From: Streptomyces mashuensis
GTDB lineage: Bacteria; Actinomycetota; Actinomycetes; Streptomycetales; Streptomycetaceae
Length of the DNA stretch: 64,000 nt
Assembly: GCF_014654785.1 (NCBI RefSeq)
Contig: NZ_BNBD01000001.1
Location: forward strand, 248,001 to 312,000
Direction of reading: 5' to 3'
The position numbers and the translations under genes are program-made. Under the pieces are notes generated by a model. It had not been told where the DNA came from. It searched no databases and was given only the letters and a program-made list of their open reading frames with translations. Within the stretch, counting starts at the first letter, position 1; every line of letters starts with the position of its first letter. Below, in pieces: positions 35,092 through 44,720 of this stretch.

Positions 35092-36374
35092 CCACCGACC
35101 TGTCGGAGAACGCCGGCGAGCCGCGGGAGACGCCCCCGGCCGCCGGGCAGGCCGTGGCCGCCGTCGACCCGCGGCTGCTGGTCCGCGAGGAGGGCTTCGC
35201 CGGCTACTGGAGCGAGTTCCGGCGCAAGCTGCGCAGCGGCGAGCTGGGCTCCCTGCCCGTGGTCGTCGGGCTGATCGTCATCGGCCTCGTCTTCCAGGTG
35301 CAGGACTCCGCCTTCCTGGGCGCCGAGAACCTCTCCAACCTCTTCGTCACCGCCGCCGGCACCGGCCTGATCGCGGTCGGCATCGTCTTCGTCCTCGTCC
35401 TCGGCGAGATCGACCTGTCCGTCGGCTCGGTCAGCGGCCTGGCCGCGGCCGTCCTCGCCGTGCTCAACGTCCACCACGGCGTGCCCGAGTGGCTCGCGCT
35501 CCTCCTGGCCCTCCTCACCGGCGCCCTCGCCGGTGCGCTGCACGGCTTCTTCTTCGCCCGCATCGGCGTCCCCGCCTTCGTCGTCACCCTGGCCGGCCTG
35601 CTCGGCTGGAACGGCCTGATGCTCCAGGTGCTCGGCGCCAACGGCACCGTCAACCTCGACGACTCCGGGCTGGTCGCCGCCCTGACCAACCACTACTTCA
35701 CCGACATCGCGGCGGCCTACGGCCTCGCCACGCTGGCCGTGGCCGCCTTCTTCCTGGCCTCCTGGCGCGACAGCAGGCGCCGCGAGGCGGCCGGCGTGCC
35801 CAGCCGGCCGCTGAGCGAGCTGGTGCTGCGCACGGCGGCCCTGGCGGTGCCCGCGTACGTGGTGGCGTGGCTGTTCAACCAGTACAAGGGCCTGCCGCTG
35901 GCCGTGGTGATCTTCCTCGGGGTCGTCGTGGCGTCCGACTTCGTGCTGCGCCGCACCTCCTACGGCCGGAAGGTCTTCGCGCTGGGCGGCAGCGTCGAGG
36001 CCGCCCGCCGGGCGGGCATCGACGTGGCGGCGGTACGGATCTCCGTCTTCGCCCTGTCGGGGGCTACGGCGGCGCTCGGCGGCATGTTCCTGGCCTCCCA
36101 GATCAACGCCGCCAACCAGTCGTCCGGGGCCGGCAGCCTGCTGATGAACGCCATCGCGGCCGCCGTGATCGGCGGCACCAGCCTCTTCGGCGGGCGCGGC
36201 TCGGCCTGGTCGGCGCTGCTGGGCGTGCTCGTGATCCAGTCCATCGCCTCGGGCATGGCCCTGCTGGGCATCGCCTCGGCCGTGCAGTACATGATCACCG
36301 GTGCGGTGCTGCTGGCCGCCGTGGTGATCGACTCCCTCTCCCGCCGCACGCAGAAGACGGCGGGGCGGGCGTAG
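35088..36374 (+). CDS. xylH: D-xylose ABC transporter, permease
   Basis: 428 residues with about ten membrane helices, typical of the RbsC/XylH branched permease family. The conserved loop FVLVLGEIDLSVGSVSGLAA and the C-terminal AAVIGGTSLFGGRGS are clear. A hydrophilic N-terminal tail of ~55 residues precedes the first helix. It starts inside the xylG stop (ATGA) and is the last gene of the operon. Confidence 0.92.
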   Translation: MTTDLSENAGEPRETPPAAGQAVAAVDPRLLVREEGFAGYWSEFRRKLRSGELGSLPVVVGLIVIGLVFQVQDSAFLGAENLSNLFVTAAGTGLIAVGIVFVLVLGEIDLSVGSVSGLAAAVLAVLNVHHGVPEWLALLLALLTGALAGALHGFFFARIGVPAFVVTLAGLLGWNGLMLQVLGANGTVNLDDSGLVAALTNHYFTDIAAAYGLATLAVAAFFLASWRDSRRREAAGVPSRPLSELVLRTAALAVPAYVVAWLFNQYKGLPLAVVIFLGVVVASDFVLRRTSYGRKVFALGGSVEAARRAGIDVAAVRISVFALSGATAALGGMFLASQINAANQSSGAGSLLMNAIAAAVIGGTSLFGGRGSAWSALLGVLVIQSIASGMALLGIASAVQYMITGAVLLAAVVIDSLSRRTQKTAGRA

Positions 36375-36538
36375 CAGCGGCACCACCGCGGCCGGGCGCT
36401 CGTACACCCGTACGGGCGCCTGCTGGGCCGTTCGCGTGAGATAGGTCGCAGCACCCGTTCACCGCCACCGCGGGCGGAACATTAGACTCGACGGACTGCA
36501 ATCTGATCAGCCCGACAGCTCGACGAAGGAGGCAACGG

Positions 36539-38476
36539 GTGGCGCTGCTGACCCGCATCAGGGGACCGCGCGATCTGGACCGGCTCAGCCCGGAGCAGCT
36601 CGACCGGCTGGCCGCGGAGATCCGCACCTTCCTCGTCGACGCCGTCTCCAAGACCGGTGGCCACCTCGGCCCCAACCTCGGCGTGGTCGAGCTGACGATC
36701 GCCCTGCACCGCGTCTTCGACTCGCCCGTGGACCGCATCCTGTGGGACACCGGTCACCAGGCGTACGTCCACAAGCTGCTCACCGGCCGCCAGGACTTCT
36801 CGAAGCTGCGTGCCAAGGGCGGCCTGTCGGGTTACCCCTCGCGGGCCGAGTCCGAGCACGACGTCATCGAGAACAGCCACGCCTCCACCGTCCTGAGCTG
36901 GGCCGACGGCCTCGCCAAGGCCAACCAGGTGAAGGGCCGCAAGGACCACGTGGTGGCGGTCATCGGCGACGGCGCCCTCACCGGCGGCATGGCCTGGGAG
37001 GCGCTGAACAACATCGCCGTGGCCAAGGACCGGCCGCTCGTCATCGTCGTCAACGACAACGAGCGCTCCTACGCGCCCACCATCGGCGGCCTCGCCAACC
37101 ACCTGGCCACCCTGCGCACCACCGACGGCTACGAGCGCTTCCTCGCCCGCGGCAAGGACCTGCTGGAGCGCACCCCCGTCGTGGGCAAGCCCCTCTACGA
37201 GACGCTGCACGGCGCCAAGAAGGGCCTGAAGGACTTCATCGCCCCGCAGGGCATGTTCGAGGACCTCGGCCTGAAGTACGTCGGCCCCATCGACGGCCAC
37301 GACATCGAGGCCCTGGAGTCCGCGCTCCAGCGCGCCAAGCGCTTCAACGGCCCCGTCCTCGTGCACTGCCTCACCCAGAAGGGCCGCGGCTACAAGCACG
37401 CCGAGCAGCACGAGGCCGACCGCTTCCACGGCATCGGCGCCATCCACCCCGACACCGGCCTGCCCGTCGCCTCCGGCGGCGCCAGCTGGACCTCCGTCTT
37501 CGCCGACGAGATGGTGAAGCTGGGCCGGGAGCGCGAGGACGTCGTGGCGATCACCGCTGCGATGATGCAGCCCGTGGGCCTCGGCAAGTTCGCCCAGGAG
37601 TTCCCCGACCGCGTGTACGACGTCGGCATCGCCGAGCAGCACGCCGCGACCTCCGCGGCCGGCCTGGCCACCGGCGGCCTCCATCCGGTCTTCGCCGTCT
37701 ACGCCACGTTCCTCAACCGCGCCTTCGACCAGGTGCTCATGGACGTCGCCCTGCACCAGTGCGGTGTGACCTTCGTCCTGGACCGGGCCGGCGTCACCGG
37801 CGACGACGGCGCCTCCCACAACGGCATGTGGGACATGTCCATCCTCCAGGTCGTCCCCGGCCTGCGCATCGCCGCGCCCCGCGACGCCGACCAGGTCCGC
37901 GCCCAGCTGCGCGAGGCCGTCGACGTCAAGGACGCCCCCACCGTCGTCCGCTACAGCAAGGGCACCGTCGGCCCGGCCGTCGAGGCCGTCTGCCGCATCG
38001 GCGGCATGGACGTGCTGCGCCGCCCCGCCGACGCCACCGAGAAGCCCGACGTCCTCCTCGTCTCCGTGGGCGCGCTCGCCCCGATGTGCCTGGAGATCGC
38101 CGACCTCCTCGACAAGCAGGGCATCTCCACGACCGTCGTCGACCCGCGCTGGGTCAAGCCCGTCGACGAGGCCCTGCCGGGCCTGGCCGCCGAGCACCGC
38201 GTCGTCGTCACCGTCGAGGACAACGGCCGCGTCGGCGGCGTGGGCTCCGCCGTCGCCCAGGCCCTGCGCGACGCGGGCGTCGACCTGCCGCTCCGCGACT
38301 TCGGCATCCCGCAGCGGTTCCTCGACCACGCCTCCCGCAAGGAGCTCATGGCCGAGATCGGGCTGACCGCCCCGGACATCGCCCGCCAGGTCACCGGGCT
38401 GGTGGCCAAGCTGGACGGCCGCTTCGACGAGGAGACCCCCGGGGCCCCCGAGACGGCCGACGCCGTACGCGACTGA
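36539..38476 (+). CDS. dxs: 1-Deoxy-D-xylulose-5-phosphate synthase
   Basis: 645 residues from the GTG at 36539 (AAGGAGG 6 bp upstream). The thiamine diphosphate site is [18 protein letters not shown] with the metal-binding Asn in [11 protein letters not shown]. Transketolase-type motifs follow: [25 protein letters not shown] with the catalytic Glu, and [17 protein letters not shown]. It condenses pyruvate and glyceraldehyde 3-phosphate, the first step of the MEP isoprenoid pathway. A possible -10 TAGACT lies at 36483-36488. It has its own terminator and is not part of the xyl operon. Streptomyces often have a second dxs elsewhere. Confidence 0.97.
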   Translation: MALLTRIRGPRDLDRLSPEQLDRLAAEIRTFLVDAVSKTGGHLGPNLGVVELTIALHRVFDSPVDRILWDTGHQAYVHKLLTGRQDFSKLRAKGGLSGYPSRAESEHDVIENSHASTVLSWADGLAKANQVKGRKDHVVAVIGDGALTGGMAWEALNNIAVAKDRPLVIVVNDNERSYAPTIGGLANHLATLRTTDGYERFLARGKDLLERTPVVGKPLYETLHGAKKGLKDFIAPQGMFEDLGLKYVGPIDGHDIEALESALQRAKRFNGPVLVHCLTQKGRGYKHAEQHEADRFHGIGAIHPDTGLPVASGGASWTSVFADEMVKLGREREDVVAITAAMMQPVGLGKFAQEFPDRVYDVGIAEQHAATSAAGLATGGLHPVFAVYATFLNRAFDQVLMDVALHQCGVTFVLDRAGVTGDDGASHNGMWDMSILQVVPGLRIAAPRDADQVRAQLREAVDVKDAPTVVRYSKGTVGPAVEAVCRIGGMDVLRRPADATEKPDVLLVSVGALAPMCLEIADLLDKQGISTTVVDPRWVKPVDEALPGLAAEHRVVVTVEDNGRVGGVGSAVAQALRDAGVDLPLRDFGIPQRFLDHASRKELMAEIGLTAPDIARQVTGLVAKLDGRFDEETPGAPETADAVRD

Positions 38477-38500
38477 CGCCACCGGCACCACCGGCATCCA

Positions 38501-38539
38501 GGGCCGGCCGGACCCCGTACAGGGTGGTCCGGTCGGCCC
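38501..38539 (+). terminator. Terminator after dxs
   Basis: A 14-bp stem with one G-T pair (38501-38514 with 38526-38539) begins 25 bp after the dxs stop and is followed by TTTCCC. The inner bases can extend the helix. Confidence 0.82.
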
Positions 38540-38684
38540 TTTCCCGTACCGCGGGAATGTCCTCCATCGGGTGAATCCTGACGGGGGTGGCCGTTGTCAC
38601 CCCTCCACGGCACCGAACATCGCGGACACTCGCCCAGTTCAGGCAGGACAGGACGAGCGACGCCGAGCAGGTGGAGGTGAGCCC

Positions 38685-40187
38685 GTGAGCGCGCAGCAGC
38701 CCGCCCGGAACGGCCGCGGCAGGAGCGGAGTGTTCCGGACCAAGACCGTCGAGCAGTCCATCCAGGACACCGAGGAGCCGGAGCACACGCTCCGCAGGGA
38801 CCTGTCCGCCCTCGACCTGACCGTGTTCGGTGTCGGTGTCGTCATCGGCACCGGCATCTTCGTCCTCACCGGGAAGGTCGCCAAGGAGAACGCGGGCCCC
38901 TCGGTGGCCCTGGCCTTCGTCCTCGCCGGCGTGGCCTGCGCCCTGGCGGCGCTGTGCTACGCCGAATTCGCCTCCACCGTGCCGGTGGCCGGCTCCGCGT
39001 ACACCTTCTCGTACGCCTCCCTCGGCGAGCTGCCCGCCTGGATCATCGGCTGGGACCTCATCCTGGAGCTGGCCCTGGGCTGCGCCGTCGTCGCCGTCGG
39101 CTGGTCCAGCTACATCCGCTCCCTCCTCGACAACGCCGGCTGGCACCTGCCCGGCGTGCTCACCGGCTCCCACCACGGCACGCTCGGCTTCGACCTCCTC
39201 GCCTGCATCCTCGTCCTCGTCCTGACCGGCATCCTCGTCGCCGGGATGAAGCTCTCCTCGCGGGTGACGACCGTGGTCGTGGGCGTGAAGGTCACCGTCG
39301 TACTCCTGGTGATCATCGCCGGGGCCTTCTTCATCAACGGGGACAACTACCACCCCTTCGTCCCGCCGTCCAAGGGCACCGAAGGCGGCAGCGGCCTCGC
39401 CGCGCCCCTGATCCAGCTGATGTTCGGCTTCACCCCGTCGAACTACGGCGTGATGGGCATCTTCGCCGCCGCAGCCGTCGTCTTCTTCGCCTTCATCGGC
39501 TTCGACATCGTCGCCACCGCCGCCGAGGAGACCCGCAACCCGCAGCGCGACGTGCCGCGCGGCATCCTCGGCTCCCTGGCCATCTGCACCCTGCTGTACG
39601 TCGCCGTGTCCATCGTCGTCACCGGCATGGAGAAGTACACCGACCTGTCCACCGAGGCACCGCTCGCCGACGCCTTCAAGGCCGTCGGCCACCCCGTGTG
39701 GGCCGGAGTCATCAGCTTCGGCGCCGCCGTCGGCCTCGTCTCCGTCTGCATGATCCTGCTGCTCGGGCAGAGCCGCGTCTTCTTCGCCATGAGCCGCGAC
39801 GGGCTGCTGCCGCGCTTCTTCTCCACCGTCCACCCGCGCTTCGGCACGCCGCACCGCTCCACGATCCTGCTGGGCGTCGTCGTCGCGATCGTCGCCGGGT
39901 TCACCTCGATCGACGTCCTGGCCGAACTGGTCAACATCGGCACACTGTTCGCCTTCGTCGTCGTCGCGCTCGGTGTCGTCATCCTGCGCCGCATGCGCCC
40001 CGACCTGCCGCGCGCCTTCCGCACGCCGTTCGTGCCGGCGGTGCCGGTGCTGTCGGTCCTCGGCTCGCTGTGGCTGATGCTCAACCTGCCGGCGGAGACA
40101 TGGGTGCGGTTCGCCATCTGGATGGCGATCGGCGTGGTGCTGTACTTCGTGCACGGCAGGCGGAACAGCCGGCTCAACGTGCGCTGA
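38685..40187 (+). CDS. APC-superfamily cationic amino-acid permease
   Basis: 500 residues from the GTG at 38685 (GGTGGAGGTGA upstream). Twelve or more membrane helices; the first contains the substrate-binding GVGVVIGTGIFVLTGKVA, and helix 6 reads FFAFIGFDIVATAAEETRNP, a signature of the CAT (cationic amino-acid transporter, YfnA-like) branch. It would import amino acids with protons or by exchange across the cell membrane. It is a single gene, converging on the NYN gene with a 27-bp gap. Confidence 0.9.
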   Translation: MSAQQPARNGRGRSGVFRTKTVEQSIQDTEEPEHTLRRDLSALDLTVFGVGVVIGTGIFVLTGKVAKENAGPSVALAFVLAGVACALAALCYAEFASTVPVAGSAYTFSYASLGELPAWIIGWDLILELALGCAVVAVGWSSYIRSLLDNAGWHLPGVLTGSHHGTLGFDLLACILVLVLTGILVAGMKLSSRVTTVVVGVKVTVVLLVIIAGAFFINGDNYHPFVPPSKGTEGGSGLAAPLIQLMFGFTPSNYGVMGIFAAAAVVFFAFIGFDIVATAAEETRNPQRDVPRGILGSLAICTLLYVAVSIVVTGMEKYTDLSTEAPLADAFKAVGHPVWAGVISFGAAVGLVSVCMILLLGQSRVFFAMSRDGLLPRFFSTVHPRFGTPHRSTILLGVVVAIVAGFTSIDVLAELVNIGTLFAFVVVALGVVILRRMRPDLPRAFRTPFVPAVPVLSVLGSLWLMLNLPAETWVRFAIWMAIGVVLYFVHGRRNSRLNVR

Positions 40188-40214
40188 GGGGGCGCTGGGG
40201 AGGCGCTGGGCGTC

Positions 40215-40643
40215 CTACGGCCGGACCGCGCGCGGCCCGGTCACCTCGGCGCCCAGCGCCCGTACCCGCTCGCGCAGCCCCCGGTCGGCGGTGACCACCA
40301 CGCGGCGCCGCTCGGGGGGCTGCCGGGCCACGACCTCCACCACCCGGTCGTCCCCGCTGCCGTCCGCCGCCTCCACACCCACGCCGGGCACCGGGGCCGT
40401 ACGGCGCGCCGCGCCCTCCACCACGAGCACCACCTCGACCGGGCCCGGCAGCGGCGGCTCCACGGCGCCGGGCGGCAGCCCCGCCGTGGCGTACGTCACG
40501 AGGCGGTCGCGCAGCCGCTCGGCGGCCCCGAGCCGGTCGCGCCACCAGCCGTCGGGCACCGAGCCCACCACGTTGGCGGCGTCGACGACGAGCAGGGGGA
40601 GGCGAGAGGTGCCGTGAGAGGTGCCGTGAGGGGTGTCACTCAT
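40215..40643 (-). CDS. NYN/PIN-like nuclease-fold protein
   Basis: 142 residues. The start region contains a short DNA repeat giving GTSHGTS. Acidic residues of the PIN-like core are present: LLVVDAANVVGS, a central GDDRVVEVV and VVTADRGLRERVRALG. This is the NYN/YacP-like pattern, a metal-dependent RNase fold. Length equals one domain with no extra parts. The gene is divergent from the 40767 gene (123-bp gap) and convergent with the permease, so it is probably a single-gene unit. Substrate RNA is unknown. Confidence 0.82.
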   Translation of the reverse strand: MSDTPHGTSHGTSRLPLLVVDAANVVGSVPDGWWRDRLGAAERLRDRLVTYATAGLPPGAVEPPLPGPVEVVLVVEGAARRTAPVPGVGVEAADGSGDDRVVEVVARQPPERRRVVVTADRGLRERVRALGAEVTGPRAVRP

Positions 40644-40766
40644 GCATCCAGCCTCGCACGCCCGCCCACCGAAGTGGATCTCCACCGGTGTTATGGTCGG
40701 GGGTCGACGAAGAGCGACGGGGAGCACAGGGCTCCGACAGAGTCCGAGAGAGGCTGGCAGCGAGTC

Positions 40767-41849
40767 ATGGCAGTGCGGACCGCCACCCCCACCACCGGCT
40801 GGCTGCTGCGGGGCACCGACGGGCGGCTGACGGCCTGGGCCGCGGTCGCCGGCGGCGTGCTCCGCTGGACCGAGACCCGCCCCGGCGGCCCCGGGTGGAC
40901 CGGCCCGCAGCGCTTCGACGTGCCCGGCCTGGAGCCCCGCCTCTCCATAGCCCGGACCCCCCAGGGGTACGTCCACCTGGCCGGCCTGCGCCGCCGCGCC
41001 CACGACGACGGGCGCGCCGAGACCGACGTCGTCTACACCACACAGTTCCAGTCGGGCCTGGCCATGACGCCGTGGCGCTCGATCGGCACGCCCTACGGCC
41101 AGGACTGGCAGCGCGCGGACCAGATCGGCGCGCCGACGGTGGTCGTGGACTCGGTGGGCGCGCACATCGTGGTGCGCAACGCGGGCGGCGGCGTGTGCGC
41201 CCGGCGCATGGACGTCCGCGGGGCGTGGGGCCCCTGGACGGACATCAAGGGCAGCCACGTCCTCGACACGGTGTCCGCGGCCGTCACGGACGACGGCCGC
41301 ATCGAACTCCTCGCCCCGGCCGAGGAGTTCGTGCTGCGCTGGCGCCAGGAGGAACCGGGCGGCCCGCTCCGCCGCGTCCTCAACACCCCGGCGAAGCCCC
41401 TGGCGGGCTCCGCCTCGTCGGCCCCCGCCGCGGACGGCCGCATCGCCCACTACTGGCGCTCGGCGGCGGACGGCGTCCTGCACGTCCAGACCCCCGACGC
41501 CGGCCCGGACGGCGCCGAGGCCCCGGCCCCGGTGCCGCTCACGTCCCTCGGCGGCGACGGCCAGGGCCCGGTGGCGTCCCTCCGCACCGAACTGGCCGGC
41601 CGCCCCTGCACGATCCTGGCCCAGCGGGCCCCCTCGGGCCGCCCGGCCGTGACGGCCTTCCCGGACGACGCCCCGTCGGAAGCCACCTGGCAGGAAACGG
41701 GCGAACCCTGCGTGGGCGCCCCGACCCTGACCCTGGACGCGGCGAACCGCGTGGTCCTGGCCACGATCACCCCGGAGGGCGGGCTGAGGGTGGCCCGCCA
41801 GAAGGACGGCGAACCGGGGCTGGCGTTGGGGGAGTGGGAGCGGGCCTGA
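40767..41849 (+). CDS. Conserved protein, predicted beta-propeller (PLL-like lectin fold)
   Basis: 360 residues with no signal peptide or membrane segment. The sequence shows repeated units of about 45-50 residues, each with a Trp- or Tyr-ending strand pattern (GWLLRGTDGRLTAWAAVAGG, GYVHLAGLRRRAHD, AHIVVRNAGGGVCARRM, GRIAHYWRSAADGVLHVQTP). This suggests a beta-propeller similar to PLL-type lectins. I do not recognise a catalytic motif. An AGAGAGGC tract lies about 17 bp before the ATG. Function unknown. Confidence 0.68.
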   Translation: MAVRTATPTTGWLLRGTDGRLTAWAAVAGGVLRWTETRPGGPGWTGPQRFDVPGLEPRLSIARTPQGYVHLAGLRRRAHDDGRAETDVVYTTQFQSGLAMTPWRSIGTPYGQDWQRADQIGAPTVVVDSVGAHIVVRNAGGGVCARRMDVRGAWGPWTDIKGSHVLDTVSAAVTDDGRIELLAPAEEFVLRWRQEEPGGPLRRVLNTPAKPLAGSASSAPAADGRIAHYWRSAADGVLHVQTPDAGPDGAEAPAPVPLTSLGGDGQGPVASLRTELAGRPCTILAQRAPSGRPAVTAFPDDAPSEATWQETGEPCVGAPTLTLDAANRVVLATITPEGGLRVARQKDGEPGLALGEWERA

Positions 41850-41860
41850 CGGCCCTGCTC

Positions 41861-41886
41861 CCGGGCCCCGGAGAACAGGGGCCCGG
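41861..41886. terminator. Bidirectional terminator
   Basis: A perfect 9-bp stem CCGGGCCCC (41861-41869) pairs with 41878-41886 around an 8-base loop. It lies between the convergent stops of the propeller gene (41849) and the NlpC/P60 gene (41904) and can serve both. Confidence 0.75.
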
Positions 41887-41903
41887 TCGTCACGGGCCCG
41901 CCG

Positions 41904-43010
41904 TCACAGTCGCTTCGCGCTCCGCAGCCCCGTCGCGTAGAAGCCGTTGCCGTCCAGGCGGGCTGTGCCGCCCTTGTCGCCGAAGGTGGGGCCGTTGGCT
42001 TCTTCCCGGCTGGAGATGAAGCGGGGTTTGCCGTCGGTGTCCAGGCCCAGGTAGATGCCGACGTGGTCGAGGCGGTCGCCCGTGCGTTTGTCGATCTCGA
42101 AGAAGACGAGGTCGCCGGGCTGGAGCCGGTCGGTGGTCTCCGGGCGGTGGCCGGTGAGTTCGAGGACCGGGACGCCCGGGCCGAGGCGGGCCATGCCGTT
42201 GGCGGTGCGGGGGAGGCCGTCGCCCTTGGTGTCCTTGCCCAGGAGGGGGTAGCGGGCGCGGTAGCCGAAGACCGTGCGGACGAAGCCGGAGCAGTCCATC
42301 GCGCGGTAGCGCTGGGGTTCGGGGCGTTCGGTGGTGCCGTCGCGGAAGGTGTACGGGATGCCGAGGTAGTCGTAGAAGTCCGACTGCTCCAGGCGCAGGT
42401 CGCCCGCTTCCGAGCCGTTGGGGTTGATCGGGCCGAACTGGGCGTCGCCCGCGTAGGGGATGCCCTTGGCGTCCTTCTTCAGGGGCGCGCCGTCGAGGTA
42501 GTCCGTCGCGAAGGCGAAGATGTCGGGGTCCTTGCTGCCCAGGTGGTCGCCGAACCACTGGCGGAACCAGGCGCTCTTCTCCGCGCCCTCCTTCCACGGC
42601 TCCGGCAGCAGCCGCACCCAGCTGTCGGTGGTGACCTTCGCCGTCGTGAAGCTGGGCTCCGTGAAGGTGCGGCTGGGGCCGGTGAGGACGGCGGTACGGG
42701 CGTTGTCGGTGAGGGTGGCGAGGACCGTGCCCTCGGCGGAGCGGACCACCGTACGGGCGGGGTTGGCCAGGCGCTCGTAGCGGTACTCGCCGGCCGGGAC
42801 CGCCTTGCCGGCGGTGGCCGGCGCCCCCGCGCGCACCGACTCCACGGGCGGTGCCGTCCCCTGCTGCTTGTCGCGCAGCTCCACCGTGAGGTACGCGCTG
42901 GTGCCCAGCAGGCCGAGCACCGCGAGCGTGTGCAGGGCGCGGCGGCGCCCGGCGCCGCGGTTCTTCTTCCGGGTTCGGTTGCGGCTCCGGTTCTGGTTCC
43001 GTCGTGACAT
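41904..43010 (-). CDS. NlpC/P60-family hydrolase, membrane-anchored, in the poly-gamma-glutamate locus
   Basis: 368 residues. A very basic N-terminus and one hydrophobic helix (LHTLAVLGLLGTSAYLTV) anchor the protein with the rest outside. An SH3-like middle domain (about 75-150) precedes the NlpC/P60 domain: the catalytic Cys is in AMDCSGFVRTVFG, the His in RLDHVGIYLGLDT, with GDLVFFEID between. The family cleaves gamma-D-glutamyl bonds, in peptidoglycan or, as for Bacillus PgdS, in poly-gamma-glutamate. Position as last gene after pgsBC (11-bp gap) favours release or trimming of that polymer. A plain cell-wall peptidase is the alternative. Confidence 0.85.
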   Translation of the reverse strand: MSRRNQNRSRNRTRKKNRGAGRRRALHTLAVLGLLGTSAYLTVELRDKQQGTAPPVESVRAGAPATAGKAVPAGEYRYERLANPARTVVRSAEGTVLATLTDNARTAVLTGPSRTFTEPSFTTAKVTTDSWVRLLPEPWKEGAEKSAWFRQWFGDHLGSKDPDIFAFATDYLDGAPLKKDAKGIPYAGDAQFGPINPNGSEAGDLRLEQSDFYDYLGIPYTFRDGTTERPEPQRYRAMDCSGFVRTVFGYRARYPLLGKDTKGDGLPRTANGMARLGPGVPVLELTGHRPETTDRLQPGDLVFFEIDKRTGDRLDHVGIYLGLDTDGKPRFISSREEANGPTFGDKGGTARLDGNGFYATGLRSAKRL

Positions 43011-43021
43011 GGGTGTGCCTC

Positions 43022-43504
43022 TCAGGCGGTCGGCATGAAGCCGAGCAGGATCCCGGCGGTGAGGACGACGTAGTTGGCGAGCGAGACCGTGCAGGTGGCC
43101 AGCAGCGTGGCGCCGCGCGGCTGCCGGACCAGCTGGTACGCGATGAGGCCCGGCACGATGAAGCCGAGGGTCTGGTTGGTGTACATCAGCGGGAACTGCT
43201 GCTGGAGGATCAGGTGGAGGGTGGCCTGGAGGACCACGCCGGTCAGCACCACGGCCGCGAAGAGCCGCTTGCCGTAGAGGATCACGTGCCGTTGCAGCAA
43301 CAGGGTGCCCAGGTACGTCAGCACGGTGATGCCGACCACCATGGCCGCCCGCTGGAGGTCCTCGACCAGGGTGAGCGCCAGCCAGCCGGGGGTGATCATG
43401 CCGCCGGGGGAGAGGTTGGTCGTCAGGTAGCAGACGAGCGAGAACAGCAGCCCCAGGGCGATGCCGATGGCGGCGATCTCCGGAGTGAGAACGGCGGGGA
43501 TCAA
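43022..43504 (-). CDS. pgsC: Poly-gamma-glutamate synthesis membrane protein PgsC/CapC
   Basis: 160 residues from a TTG at 43504 that overlaps the pgsB stop by 4 bp (TTGA). Four to five membrane helices, with the family-typical start EIAAIGIALGLLFSLVCYLT, NLSPGGMITPGWLAL and the ending LANYVVLTAGILLGF. PgsC pairs with PgsB in the membrane complex that polymerises glutamate. Size matches Bacillus PgsC/CapC (about 150 residues). Confidence 0.88.
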   Translation of the reverse strand: MIPAVLTPEIAAIGIALGLLFSLVCYLTTNLSPGGMITPGWLALTLVEDLQRAAMVVGITVLTYLGTLLLQRHVILYGKRLFAAVVLTGVVLQATLHLILQQQFPLMYTNQTLGFIVPGLIAYQLVRQPRGATLLATCTVSLANYVVLTAGILLGFMPTA

Positions 43505-44718
43505 CGGACGTCTCCTGTGGTGTGGTGCATGGGTTCGTCGTCGGCCGGCAGCTCCGTCAGGCGCTCCAGCAGCAGCTCGCCCTGGCCGTGGATGTTGCCG
43601 ATGGCCACCAGCGACGAGCCCGGCGTGAGCCGGCCCAGGATCTCCGCCTCCAGCTCGGCCGCGGGCCGCCGGTCGCCGCCCAGGTCGGTCACGCGGTCCC
43701 GCCACTGCGCGGGGATCGCGTCGTACGCGCTCCTGGTGGGGTGGCCGATGAGGAACACCGCGTCGGGCGCGAGGCGCGGGATCAGTTCGCCCATCTGCCC
43801 GTTGCGCTCCACGCGGTCCGGGCGGCAGTTGATCAGCACGTTCAGCGGGCGTTCGATCGCACCGAGGCCCAGCAGCTGCTCGACGTTCATCAGCGTCGAC
43901 TCGGGGTCGTTGGCCGCGAAGACGTTGGCGAACCGGAACGGCATGCCCTCGCGCGTGCGGTAGCGCTCCACGGACAGCACGCCGGGGTCCGGCGGCGCGT
44001 CGTACATGCCCCGCAGCGCGGTGGCCCGGTCGACGCCGCACAGCTCGGCGACGGCCAGCGCGATGGCGACGTTCTCCTTGAACGTGAACCAGCCGAAGCC
44101 GCGCAGCTCCTCGTCGGTGACGGTCTCCGGGTCGACGGCGATCAGCCGGCAGTTCCGCTTCGCCGCCTCCTCGCGGAGGATGGGCAGCCGGTCCTGCTCC
44201 GCCGTGACGCAGACGCCGCCCTGCGGCATGGACCGGCTCAGCGAGCGCGCCACGTCGTCGAGGGTGGGGCCCATCTCGGCGAGGTGGTCCTCGCGGACGT
44301 TGCACAGCACGCCGATGGTGGAGCGGATCAGCTTGGTCTGGTTGACCTCCTGGAGCGCCGGCATGACCGCCATGCACTCGATGACCAGGGCGTCCGGCCG
44401 GTAGGCGGCGGCGCGCCGGACGATGCCGATCTGCTCGACGACGTTGGCGATGCCGAACTTCCGGTGGACCGGCTCCTCGGTGGCGTCGGGGTGGATGAAG
44501 CGTGCCGCGGTGCCGGTGGTCTTGGCGACCGTCACGAGGCCGCCGCCGCGCAGGGCGCCCGCGCACAGCCGGGTGATGGAGCTCTTGCCGCGGATGCCGT
44601 TGACCAGCACCCGGGTGGGGATCTGGTCGAGGCTCGCGAAGTGCCGGCGCTGCTCGATCACGCCCGCCACCAGCAGGACGGCGCAGCAGACCACGAGGAC
44701 CGTGTAGAGGAAGAGCAC
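43501..44718 (-). CDS. pgsB: Poly-gamma-glutamate synthase PgsB/CapB
   Basis: 405 residues from the GTG at 44718 (AAAGGA upstream). An N-terminal membrane helix (LFLYTVLVVCCAVLLVAGVI) precedes a Mur-ligase-like amide ligase: the ATP site is VLVNGIRGKSSITR, followed by CMAVMPALQ, NVREDHLAEMGPT and a C-terminal LINCRPDR. The family activates a gamma-carboxyl with ATP and adds glutamate. The gene begins 2 bp after the stop of the double-Cache gene and overlaps pgsC, forming a tight operon. The polymer could be a capsule or a secreted product. Confidence 0.92.
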   Translation of the reverse strand: MLFLYTVLVVCCAVLLVAGVIEQRRHFASLDQIPTRVLVNGIRGKSSITRLCAGALRGGGLVTVAKTTGTAARFIHPDATEEPVHRKFGIANVVEQIGIVRRAAAYRPDALVIECMAVMPALQEVNQTKLIRSTIGVLCNVREDHLAEMGPTLDDVARSLSRSMPQGGVCVTAEQDRLPILREEAAKRNCRLIAVDPETVTDEELRGFGWFTFKENVAIALAVAELCGVDRATALRGMYDAPPDPGVLSVERYRTREGMPFRFANVFAANDPESTLMNVEQLLGLGAIERPLNVLINCRPDRVERNGQMGELIPRLAPDAVFLIGHPTRSAYDAIPAQWRDRVTDLGGDRRPAAELEAEILGRLTPGSSLVAIGNIHGQGELLLERLTELPADDEPMHHTTGDVR

Positions 44719-44720
44719 GG